Positions 1 to 5,728 of a stretch of DNA of 10,728 bases are shown here, piece by piece. The stretch spans positions 1 to 10,728 of the forward strand of contig JAUPLK010000031.1 in NCBI GenBank assembly GCA_030836925.1. Reading direction: 5' to 3'. Numbering within the stretch: the stretch's first letter is position 1; each line of letters opens with the position of its first letter. The translations under genes were made by a program, and so were the position numbers. The notes beneath the pieces are model-generated. The model did not search any database. It saw only the letters and a program-made list of their open reading frames with translations, and was not told the origin of the DNA. This stretch comes from Pseudomonadota bacterium. Lineage in GTDB: Bacteria > Pseudomonadota > Gammaproteobacteria > Steroidobacterales > GCA-2729495.

Positions 1-1
1 C

Positions 2-30
2 ATTATACGGAACGCCGACCGACCTCCCAA
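2..30 (-). promoter_or_regulatory. Sigma-70 promoter, probably for rpoD beyond the left edge
   Basis: Read on the minus strand, a -35 box TTGGGA (30 to 25) is followed by a 17-bp spacer and a perfect -10 box TATAAT (7 to 2). It lies about 100 bp after the dnaG stop codon and points out of the window. In proteobacteria the gene after dnaG is usually rpoD, and E. coli also has extra promoters inside this operon that serve rpoD alone; that this one serves rpoD is an inference. The rest of the gap (31-126) holds no ORF and only a weak TGGCG/CGCCA hairpin without a U-run, so I see no clear terminator after dnaG. Confidence 0.6.
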
Positions 31-126
31 GGTAAATTCCCTGGCGGCCCGCCATGACACCCCGGTCGATACCAGGTCTTGTCGGTCACTGGTCGTCAAT
101 TCTTGATGGAGCAGCGCGTCAAAGCC

Positions 127-1920
127 TTAGTTGTCACGGCTCCGGCTGACCGTGCCGCGACTCGCAACGACCGTCCGTTGGAGGTCGGTCAGGCGGCTTA
201 GTTCCTCGCCTGACAGGGTTCTCTGGCCCGCCTCCTGCAACAAAGCTGCCAGTTCATGTTGCATTGCGGCCGATACCAGCCGCTCCAGGCAGTCGGCAAA
301 TTCAGCAGGAGCTTCGTTCGCACCGATGAGTTGTTCTTCCGCCAGCAGCTGCGCCAGATGCGGAAGTTCGCTGCGACCGCGGAAACGCTCCAGCACGGCG
401 GCGGTGCCGACGCCGGGTTTGCTGCGCGCAAGCTCATGCAATTCGCGAAGCAGTTCCAGTCCGCGGAGTTCCGCCGCCCGCAGCGGGTCGGGCAGGGGTA
501 TCTGGCAGGCTATATCAGGATAGTGAAGCAGCAGGCTGATCGCCTGACGGCTGAGCGATCCTCGCCGGTTTGCCGCATCCTGCGGACGGACCGGCCGCTG
601 GCTGCGCTGGGCTGGCTTCTGCTCGTGCGCCCGTGTCTGCGTGTTGCCGTCCGTCATCAGCGCCTCAAGCCGGTTGCGCGGCAGGCCGACACGGTGGGCC
701 AGTTCTTCAGTCAGCAGTTCGCGATATACCCCGGCCGGCAACTGGACCAGCAGCGGCTTTGCCAGTGCGGCGAGGCGTGCCTTGTCTGCCAGGCTGTCGA
801 GGTTGAGGTCGCGGGTCAGCGAATCGATCATGAACCCGGACAGCGGCATGCTTGTGCCGATGCGCCGGGTAAAGGCTTCAGCGCCTTCGCGGCGCACCAG
901 CGAGTCGGGGTCTTCATTGTCGGGCAGGAGAAGAAAGCGGATCTGCCGCCCATCCTGCAGCAGCGGCAGGCTGGTCTGCAGTGCCCGCCAGGCGGCATCA
1001 CGGCCGGCCCGGTCACCGTCGAAACAGAAGACGATCTCGCCAGTTATGCCAAACAGCCGACGCAGGTGCTCCGTGGTGGTGGCGGTGCCAAGCGTGCCTG
1101 CGGCGTAGTGGATGCCGTGTGCCGCCAGCATCACGACGTCCATATAGCCTTCGACGACGAGCACCCGTTCGAGGGTCCGCTCCGCGCGCCGGGCCTCATA
1201 CAGGCCATACAGTTCGCGGCCCTTGTGAAACAGCGGCGTTTCCGGCGAGTTCAGGTACTTGGGCTCGCCGCTGGCGATGATGCGGCCGCCGAAGGCGATG
1301 ACACGGCCGCGCGTATCGCGGATCGGAAACATGATCCGTTCCCGGAACCGGTCATAAAAGCCGCCGGTATCGCGCGCGATCACCAGCCCTGCCGCCAGCA
1401 GATGTTGCCGGTCAGTCTCGGTTGTGCCGAGGGTCGCGAGCAGGGTGTCCCAGCCAGCGGGCGCATAGCCGATACCGAATTCCCTGGCTGTTTCGCCATC
1501 AAGGCCGCGCGCCTTGAGGTAACCGACCGCTGCCGGATGATCGCGCAGGGCCTGCCGGTAAAGGTGGGCGGCCTTTTCCAGCATCGTGAGCAGCGGTTCG
1601 GTAGAGAGTCGTTCGCTGTCGTTATGCGGAACTTCGACGCCTACGCTGCGTGCCAGTTCTTCCACTGCCACCGGAAAGTCGAGTCGCTCGAACTCCATCA
1701 GGAAGCCGAGTGCCGTACCGTGTGCGCCACAGCCGAAGCAGTGATAGAAGCCCTTCTGCGGACTGACCCAGAAAGATGGTGTTTTTTCGCTGTGGAATGG
1801 ACAGCGCGCCTTGTATTCACGGCCGGCCTTCGTGAGCGGAACCCGTGAGCCGACGACCTCGACGATATCGGCCCGTTGCACCAGGTCGTCGATGAAGTCC
1901 TGCGGAATTCGACCACTCAC
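127..1920 (-). CDS. dnaG: DNA primase DnaG
   Basis: DnaG makes the short RNA primers for lagging-strand synthesis and restart, acting at the fork with the DnaB helicase. At 597 aa it is close to E. coli DnaG (581 aa). The N-terminal CHC2 zinc-binding domain shows C40, H43, C61 and C64 (CPFH, then HCFGCGAHG). The TOPRIM core has VEGYMDV with E257, then FDGDRAGR with D301 and D303, and a DPDSL motif around 337-341. Roughly residues 450-597 should be the helicase-binding domain, after a charged, Q/R-rich linker. The GTG start at 1920 fits because the SGRIPQDFI that follows matches the usual primase N-terminus. The nearest purine-rich stretch, AAGGGG, is 13 nt upstream, which is far, so translation is probably weak, as suits a low-copy primase. 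It lies 44 nt after yqeY, and that gap contains a CGGTC/GACCG hairpin (1942-1955) without a U-run. Confidence 0.97.
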   Translation of the reverse strand: MSGRIPQDFIDDLVQRADIVEVVGSRVPLTKAGREYKARCPFHSEKTPSFWVSPQKGFYHCFGCGAHGTALGFLMEFERLDFPVAVEELARSVGVEVPHNDSERLSTEPLLTMLEKAAHLYRQALRDHPAAVGYLKARGLDGETAREFGIGYAPAGWDTLLATLGTTETDRQHLLAAGLVIARDTGGFYDRFRERIMFPIRDTRGRVIAFGGRIIASGEPKYLNSPETPLFHKGRELYGLYEARRAERTLERVLVVEGYMDVVMLAAHGIHYAAGTLGTATTTEHLRRLFGITGEIVFCFDGDRAGRDAAWRALQTSLPLLQDGRQIRFLLLPDNEDPDSLVRREGAEAFTRRIGTSMPLSGFMIDSLTRDLNLDSLADKARLAALAKPLLVQLPAGVYRELLTEELAHRVGLPRNRLEALMTDGNTQTRAHEQKPAQRSQRPVRPQDAANRRGSLSRQAISLLLHYPDIACQIPLPDPLRAAELRGLELLRELHELARSKPGVGTAAVLERFRGRSELPHLAQLLAEEQLIGANEAPAEFADCLERLVSAAMQHELAALLQEAGQRTLSGEELSRLTDLQRTVVASRGTVSRSRDN

Positions 1921-1964
1921 GATGGAGATCCGGCCCCTTGTCGGTCCGCTGACCGGCAGTCTGA

Positions 1965-2417
1965 TTACTTGCCGGAGAGGCGGGCTTTTACGCGTTCACC
2001 GATGGTGCTGAAGTCGGCGCGCCCCTGAGCGCGTTCGCGCAGTGCGGCCATCACCCGGCCCATGTCTTTCATGCTTGTCGCCGCGCATGCTGTCATGACC
2101 TCGTCAAGCAGCGCCTCGAGTTCGGTGGTCGACAGTGCGCTTGGCAGCCAGGTCTGCAACACCGCTATCTCGGCGGTCTCCTTGTCGGCCAGATCGGTGC
2201 GGTCACCGGTAGTAAATTGTGCGGCCGATTCGCGCCGCTGCTTGATCTGCTTCTCGATGATCTGCAGCACGTGTGTATCGGTGGTGTCAGTGCGTTCATC
2301 GACTTCACGCTGCTTTATTGCCGCGAGCAGCATCCGCACGACCGACAGCCGATCCTTGTCACCGGCCCGCATTGCGGTCTTCATGTCTTCCTGGATCTGT
2401 GCCTTGAGCAGCGACAC
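1965..2417 (-). CDS. yqeY: GatB/YqeY domain protein
   Basis: This 150-aa protein belongs to the YqeY family (DUF186), which is related to the C-terminal, tRNA-binding part of the GatB subunit of the glutamyl/aspartyl-tRNA amidotransferase. Its exact role is not established. Family features visible are a charged helical N-terminal half with KQRRES, the WLPSALS segment (YLP-x-x-LS type), and the C-terminal KDMGRVMAALRERAQGRAD stretch ending in a helix with the final residues SGK. An upstream ATG would add 23 residues that do not look like the family. The GTG at 2417 is preferred because the protein then begins SLLKAQIQEDMK, as relatives do, and AGAGGGG lies 8 nt upstream. It sits between rpsU and dnaG, a frequent proteobacterial arrangement, and directly after an intercistronic terminator, so it should be expressed less than rpsU. 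Confidence 0.93.
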   Translation of the reverse strand: MSLLKAQIQEDMKTAMRAGDKDRLSVVRMLLAAIKQREVDERTDTTDTHVLQIIEKQIKQRRESAAQFTTGDRTDLADKETAEIAVLQTWLPSALSTTELEALLDEVMTACAATSMKDMGRVMAALRERAQGRADFSTIGERVKARLSGK

Positions 2418-2425
2418 GGTCGGTT

Positions 2426-2432
2426 CCCCTCT
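2426..2432 (-). promoter_or_regulatory. Ribosome binding site of yqeY
   Basis: AGAGGGG on the minus strand, 8 nt before the GTG at 2417. It decides that start over the upstream in-frame ATG. It begins only 4 nt after the U-run of the preceding terminator. Confidence 0.7.
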
Positions 2433-2436
2433 GTAC

Positions 2437-2457
2437 AAAAGGCCGGGCAGCCCGACC
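2437..2457 (-). terminator. Intercistronic Rho-independent terminator between rpsU and yqeY
   Basis: On the minus strand GGTCGGG, loop CTG and CCCGGCC form a 7-bp stem (one G-U pair), followed at once by TTTTGT. It lies about 100 nt after the rpsU stop and just ahead of the yqeY ribosome binding site. E. coli has a partial terminator (T1) at the equivalent place between rpsU and dnaG, which lets bS21 be made in excess of primase. The short 4-T tract suggests partial termination here too; that is inference. Confidence 0.75.
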
Positions 2458-2553
2458 ATACGACGCGCAAACCCGGGTCTACGCATCCGGGGTGGTCAGG
2501 TTCGCCGCAAGCTGGTCTCTTGCCGCAGAAAAGTGTGCGCGGCGTGATGAAAC

Positions 2554-2769
2554 TCAGTAGAGGCGGACTCGCCGGCTGGTTTCGCGGGCGCTTTTCTTCT
2601 GTTGACGCTTGACGGCCGCGGCCTTCTTGCGTTTACGCTCCTGCGTGGGCTTTTCGTAGAATTCCCGGCGACGAAGTTCGGTGAGAACCCCCGCCTTTTC
2701 GCAAGCGCGCTTGAAACGCCGGAGGGCGGCGTCAAAATGCTCGTTTTCTCGTACTCGAACGCCGGGCAA
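2554..2769 (-). CDS. rpsU: Small ribosomal subunit protein bS21
   Basis: bS21 is a small, very basic protein of the 30S subunit that lies near the anti-Shine-Dalgarno end of 16S rRNA and helps initiation on natural mRNAs. The protein starts PGVRVRENEHFDAALRRFKR and continues with CEKAGVLTELRRREFYEKPT, ending in a Lys/Arg-rich tail RRVRLY; this is near-identical in pattern to E. coli bS21. Reading from an upstream start would give 81 aa with an atypical N-terminus. The TTG at 2769 gives 71 aa, exactly the E. coli length, and has AAGGA 8 nt upstream, so it is chosen. A TTG start on a highly expressed ribosomal protein gene is uncommon. It is the first gene of the rpsU-yqeY-dnaG operon and divergent from tsaD. 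Confidence 0.96.
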   Translation of the reverse strand: MPGVRVRENEHFDAALRRFKRACEKAGVLTELRRREFYEKPTQERKRKKAAAVKRQQKKSARETSRRVRLY

Positions 2770-2777
2770 GGTCGTGA

Positions 2778-2782
2778 TCCTT
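2778..2782 (-). promoter_or_regulatory. Ribosome binding site of rpsU
   Basis: AAGGA on the minus strand, 8 nt before the TTG at 2769, inside an A/T-rich, probably unstructured stretch (ATAAATTTAAGGA). It fixes the unusual TTG start. Confidence 0.8.
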
Positions 2783-2790
2783 AAATTTAT

Positions 2791-2817
2791 TGGCTCCACA
2801 CGCTTTGCACGGGGCCA
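2791..2817 (-). other. Possible hairpin in the rpsU 5' leader
   Basis: On the minus strand TGGCCCCGTGC, loop AAAGC and GCGTGTGGAGCCA can form an 11-position stem with one C-A mismatch and three G-U pairs. It ends about 9 nt before the ribosome binding site. It may be a regulatory or stabilising leader structure. Because of the wobble pairs I hold this loosely. Confidence 0.3.
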
Positions 2818-2835
2818 GTTGTTGGTTGGATGGGC

Positions 2836-2860
2836 AAAAAATCCGGCTCTCTGGGCCGGA
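2836..2860 (-). terminator. Terminator-like hairpin at the start of the rpsU leader
   Basis: On the minus strand TCCGGC, loop CCAGAGA and GCCGGA form a perfect 6-bp stem followed directly by six Ts. This has the form of a Rho-independent terminator for minus-strand transcription. There is no U-run on the plus-strand side. It lies between the candidate rpsU promoter and rpsU, starting only a few nucleotides after the expected transcription start. It could therefore be an attenuator, a 5'-end stabilising hairpin, or a block to antisense transcripts arriving from tsaD. Confidence 0.55.
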
Positions 2861-2870
2861 CGAACCCAAA

Positions 2871-2899
2871 AATATAGCTACTCGAACGCCTTTTTGCAA
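2871..2899 (-). promoter_or_regulatory. Sigma-70 promoter of the rpsU-yqeY-dnaG operon
   Basis: On the minus strand a -35 box TTGCAA (2899 to 2894; 4 of 6 to consensus) and a -10 box TATATT (2876 to 2871; 5 of 6) are separated by exactly 17 bp. Transcription should start near 2865, giving an rpsU leader of about 95 nt. It is the best promoter match in the rpsU/tsaD divergent gap. I found no comparably good plus-strand promoter for tsaD. Confidence 0.65.
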
Positions 2900-2924
2900 A
2901 ACATTCCCACCGGGAGACCGGATT

Positions 2925-2929
2925 GAAGG
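2925..2929 (+). promoter_or_regulatory. Ribosome binding site of tsaD
   Basis: GAAGG lies 8 nt before the ATG at 2938. It supports that start over the in-frame TTG at 2923, which overlaps this site. Confidence 0.65.
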
Positions 2930-2937
2930 CTCGACCG

Positions 2938-3966
2938 ATGATCATTCTTGGCCTGGAAACGAGTTGTGACGAGACGGCTGCAGCCATCTATGACGCGGTT
3001 TCCGGCCTGCGGGGCCATTGTCTGTTCAGTCAGGTCGAGACTCATGCGCCATTTGGCGGGGTGGTCCCGGAACTCGCCTCGCGTGACCATATCCGCAAGT
3101 TGCTGCCGCTGGTCGAGGCCGTTTTCGACCAGTCCGGCGTGCGGCCGCATGAACTGGCCGGGGTGGCCTATACAGCGGGGCCAGGACTGGTCGGTGCCTT
3201 GCTGGTTGGGGCAATGGCTGGCGCAGGCCTGGCTTTTGGCTGGGGTATTCCGGCGATTCCCGTTCACCACATGGAAGCGCACCTGCTGGCAGCGCTGCTT
3301 GAGCCCGAGCCACCCCATTTCCCCTTTGTCGCCTTGCTGGTATCCGGTGGGCATACGCTGCTGGTCGAGGTGCAGGCGCTTGGTATTTACCGCATCCTCG
3401 GCGAGACGCTCGACGATGCAGCGGGCGAGGCCTTTGACAAGGGCGCCAAGCTGCTGGGGCTGTCGTATCCGGGTGGTCCACAGCTCGCCCAGCTTGCCGA
3501 CGAGGGGCATCCCGGCAAATACACGCTGCCGCGGCCGATGCTGAACAAACCGGGTCTGGATTTCAGTTTCAGTGGCCTGAAGACCGCTTTGGCCCTCCGG
3601 GTCCGGGACAAGGGCGGAAGTCCCGGGCTGGATCACCGTGACCGGGCCGACCTTGCGCACGCCTATCAGGAGGCGATCGTTGACACGCTGGTTGCCAGGT
3701 CATGCCGGGCGATCGAATCAACGGGTCACAAGCGCCTGGTGATCGCCGGTGGGGTGGGGGCCAACCGGCTGCTGCGTGAGCGACTTGCAGCCGGGCTGTC
3801 GCGACATGGCGCTACTGTTTACTATCCGCGAACCGGCTTTTGTACTGACAACGCGGCCATGATTGCTTTTACCGGTTGTCTGCGCCTGGCGGCAGCGCCT
3901 GATGCTTTTGGGGACTTGCACGTCATGGCCCGACCACGCTGGCCACTGGAAGAACTGCGGCCCTGA
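2938..3966 (+). CDS. tsaD: tRNA N6-threonylcarbamoyladenosine synthase subunit TsaD
   Basis: TsaD (formerly Gcp, YgjD) transfers the threonylcarbamoyl group from TC-AMP to A37 of ANN-decoding tRNAs, working with TsaB and TsaE in the cytoplasm. The 342-aa product matches the E. coli length (337 aa). It has the Kae1-type ATPase fold: GLETSCDET at residues 5-13, the metal-binding HHMEAH with H111 and H115, VSGGHT around 135-140, GEAFDKGAKLLGL in the middle, DFSFSGLKT near 209-216, GGVGAN around 271-276, and CTDNAAMIA with the metal-binding D304. The ATG at 2938 is chosen because MIILGLETSC matches relatives and a good ribosome binding site precedes it. The gene heads a plus-strand tsaD-folB-folK run, with 25 nt to folB. 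Confidence 0.97.
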   Translation: MIILGLETSCDETAAAIYDAVSGLRGHCLFSQVETHAPFGGVVPELASRDHIRKLLPLVEAVFDQSGVRPHELAGVAYTAGPGLVGALLVGAMAGAGLAFGWGIPAIPVHHMEAHLLAALLEPEPPHFPFVALLVSGGHTLLVEVQALGIYRILGETLDDAAGEAFDKGAKLLGLSYPGGPQLAQLADEGHPGKYTLPRPMLNKPGLDFSFSGLKTALALRVRDKGGSPGLDHRDRADLAHAYQEAIVDTLVARSCRAIESTGHKRLVIAGGVGANRLLRERLAAGLSRHGATVYYPRTGFCTDNAAMIAFTGCLRLAAAPDAFGDLHVMARPRWPLEELRP

Positions 3967-3991
3967 GCCCGCGATTTATCACGGAAGAACG

Positions 3992-4348
3992 ATGGATACG
4001 ATTTTTCTGCGCGACCTCCGCATCCGTACCATCGTCGGTATCTGGGAATGGGAGCGGCGCATGCCGCAGATCGTGAGCATTGACCTGGATATGGGTACCG
4101 ATATCCGGCGTGCTGCGCGCAGCGACCAGATCGAGGACACGCTTGACTACAAGGCCGTGACCCGGCGCGTAAAGGCTCTGGTTACCGACTCGGGCTTCAA
4201 TCTGATCGAGACGATGGCGGAGCAGATTGCGACGCTCATCATCGATGAGTTCGGTGTCCCCTGGGTGCGGGTTGCCGTGCACAAGCCCGGGGCGATTCGC
4301 GGTTCGCGCGATGTCGGCGTGGTCATCGAGCGCGGTTCGCGCGAGTGA
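3992..4348 (+). CDS. folB: Dihydroneopterin aldolase FolB
   Basis: FolB cleaves 7,8-dihydroneopterin to 6-hydroxymethyl-7,8-dihydropterin and glycolaldehyde in folate synthesis. The 118-aa protein is the size of E. coli FolB (about 120 aa) and aligns with it throughout. Visible are IVGIWEWER with the substrate-binding E21, the LDYKAV segment with Y53, NLIETMAEQIA around 70-80, and the HKPGAIRG stretch with the catalytic K98, ending in VGVVIERG. The ATG at 3992 is preceded by GGAAG at a short spacing of 4 nt. A longer reading frame reaches back into tsaD but lacks family similarity there. Its last bases overlap the folK start (GTGA), so the two are probably translationally coupled. They also catalyse successive steps of the pathway. 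Confidence 0.95.
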   Translation: MDTIFLRDLRIRTIVGIWEWERRMPQIVSIDLDMGTDIRRAARSDQIEDTLDYKAVTRRVKALVTDSGFNLIETMAEQIATLIIDEFGVPWVRVAVHKPGAIRGSRDVGVVIERGSRE

Positions 4349-4857
4349 ACGGGGCGCGGCCGTCGCCGGTTGATGTCTATGTCAGTGCGGGCAGCAATGT
4401 CGTGCCGAAAGAAAATCTGCGGCGCGCATGCGCGGAACTCCGCAAGCGGTTTGGTTCGCTGGATATCTCGGGCGTATACCGCAATCCGGCAGTCGGGTTT
4501 TCCGGCGATGATTTCCTGAACCTGGTGCTGCGCTTCCGCACGGCGGAGTCTCCCGCCGCCATCATTGCCGAACTGGAGCGTCTGCACGTGCTGGCCGGTC
4601 GGGTGCGCGGTCCGGATCCTTTCTCGTCGCGGACCCTGGATCTGGATCTCCTGCTGTACGGTGATGCGGTGTTGCCAGATCCAGCGATCCGCGTGCCGCG
4701 CGAGGACATCAGGAAATACGCATTTGTGCTCGGTCCACTGGCCGAGCTTGCGCCGGCACTCCGCCACCCCGTGACGGGCGAGACGATGGCCGAGTTGTGG
4801 GCGGGTTTCGATCAGGCCGCCCATCCCCTGCAGAGGGTGTCAGACCCGTCGTTCTGA
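4345..4857 (+). CDS. folK: 6-hydroxymethyl-7,8-dihydropterin pyrophosphokinase FolK
   Basis: FolK moves pyrophosphate from ATP to 6-hydroxymethyl-7,8-dihydropterin, the product of FolB. The 170-aa protein shows the HPPK signature: SAGSN at 14-18, VYRNPAVGF around 44-52, FLN with N59, AGRVR at 84-88, and SRTLDLDLLLYG with R96 and the magnesium-binding D99 and D101. The E. coli motif before the signature (R-W-G-P-R) is replaced by P-F-S-S-R, so the usual Trp is Phe. The signature itself is intact, so activity is likely, but a second FolK elsewhere in the genome would not surprise me. The GTG start at 4345 overlaps the folB stop as GTGA. The gene ends 26 nt before the convergent pteridine reductase, and no terminator is visible between them. 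Confidence 0.9.
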   Translation: MNGARPSPVDVYVSAGSNVVPKENLRRACAELRKRFGSLDISGVYRNPAVGFSGDDFLNLVLRFRTAESPAAIIAELERLHVLAGRVRGPDPFSSRTLDLDLLLYGDAVLPDPAIRVPREDIRKYAFVLGPLAELAPALRHPVTGETMAELWAGFDQAAHPLQRVSDPSF

Positions 4858-4883
4858 CCAGGCGACGTGACCAGCGAGGGTGC

Positions 4884-5666
4884 TTACCAGCCCGCGCTTC
4901 GGCCGCCATCCACGGCGATGATCTGGCCCGTCACATAACTGGCGTCACGCACCAGGTACAGCACGCAAGCGGCGATGTCAGCGGGTGCACCGACCCGCTG
5001 CAGCGGGATCTGGCGGAGTATCGTGTCGCGCATGCTGTCGGTCACCCCGCCGTCCGGCCAGAGGATGGCGCCCGGTGCCACACCGTTTACCCGGATGTCC
5101 GGGGCAAGATCGCGGGCCAGCGCGCGGGTCAGGAAAGCGAGACCGGCCTTGGCGGCACCATAGGCCGTGTGGTCCCTGAGCGGGCGCACGGCGTGAATGT
5201 CCACGATGTTTATGATGACGCCACGCGTGGCTTTGAGGTGCGGCAGCGCGGCCTGGGCCAGAAACAGCGGCGCCTTGAGGTTGGTGCCGATCAGGTCGGT
5301 CCACTGGTTCTCGGTGAGCGATGCCAGCGGGGTGGGGTAGAAACTCGAGGCGTTGTTGATCAGGATGTCGAGTCGTCCGGCATGGGCCGTGACGGCATCG
5401 ATGAGGCCGCCGAGCTGACTGGTCTGCACGAGGTCGGCCCGTACGGCCAGCGCCGAGCCGGGGCGACGCCCATTGAGTTCTTTTACCAGAGCCAGCGCCT
5501 GATCGGCAGATCCACGGTAATGGATCGCGACGCCCGCGCCCTGTGCGTGCAGCGTCGTGGCGATTTCCGCGCCGACGCGGCGTGCGGCGCCCGTGATGAG
5601 CGCCCACTTGCCCGTCAGCGACAAGCTGTCGGTACCCGTGGTGTCGCCCGTTGGTGTGTTGCTCAT
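4884..5666 (-). CDS. Pteridine reductase-type short-chain dehydrogenase
   Basis: This 260-aa SDR most resembles pteridine reductases (PTR1 of Leishmania; bacterial FolM-like enzymes), which reduce dihydropterins or dihydrofolate with NADPH. The cofactor motif is TGAARRVG (25-32): the TGxxxRxG form typical of pteridine reductases, not the usual SDR TGxxxGxG. NNASSFYPTPL (104-114) matches PTR1 as I remember it. The catalytic set is D156, in place of the common SDR Ser, with Y169 and K173 in YGAAK. The C-terminus has the SDR element YVTGQIIAVDGG. The ATG at 5666 is chosen, with AGGAAAG 8 nt upstream; a longer reading frame would overlap the divergent methyltransferase gene. Lying beside folB and folK, it probably serves folate or pterin reduction; the substrate is inferred. 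Confidence 0.85.
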   Translation of the reverse strand: MSNTPTGDTTGTDSLSLTGKWALITGAARRVGAEIATTLHAQGAGVAIHYRGSADQALALVKELNGRRPGSALAVRADLVQTSQLGGLIDAVTAHAGRLDILINNASSFYPTPLASLTENQWTDLIGTNLKAPLFLAQAALPHLKATRGVIINIVDIHAVRPLRDHTAYGAAKAGLAFLTRALARDLAPDIRVNGVAPGAILWPDGGVTDSMRDTILRQIPLQRVGAPADIAACVLYLVRDASYVTGQIIAVDGGRSAGW

Positions 5667-5713
5667 TGCGGCTGCTTTCCTGTCTGCGCATGCAGGCGTA
5701 CTGATCCGGGGCT

Positions 5714-5719
5714 TAAGAT
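5714..5719 (+). promoter_or_regulatory. Possible -10 element just upstream of the methyltransferase gene
   Basis: TAAGAT (4 of 6 to TATAAT) ends 9 nt before the ATG at 5729, and no convincing -35 box is found. No Shine-Dalgarno sequence is visible between it and the ATG (the bases are TACACCACC), so a leaderless mRNA is possible. The rest of the 62-bp divergent gap (5667-5728) shows only the ribosome binding site of the pteridine reductase. Confidence 0.2.
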
Positions 5720-5728
5720 TACACCACC

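Noticed and set aside
40..60. Hairpin TGGCG/CGCCA after dnaG as a terminator
   Set aside because: The stem is only 5 bp and no U-run follows on the minus strand.
256..1848. Long plus-strand open frame (530 codons) opposite dnaG
   Set aside because: It lies wholly antisense to a well-supported primase and its translation shows no recognisable domain. Long antisense frames are expected in GC-rich coding DNA.
2878..3660. Minus-strand open frame opposite tsaD
   Set aside because: It is the antisense of tsaD. Its beginning overlaps the rpsU promoter region, but it shows no family similarity.
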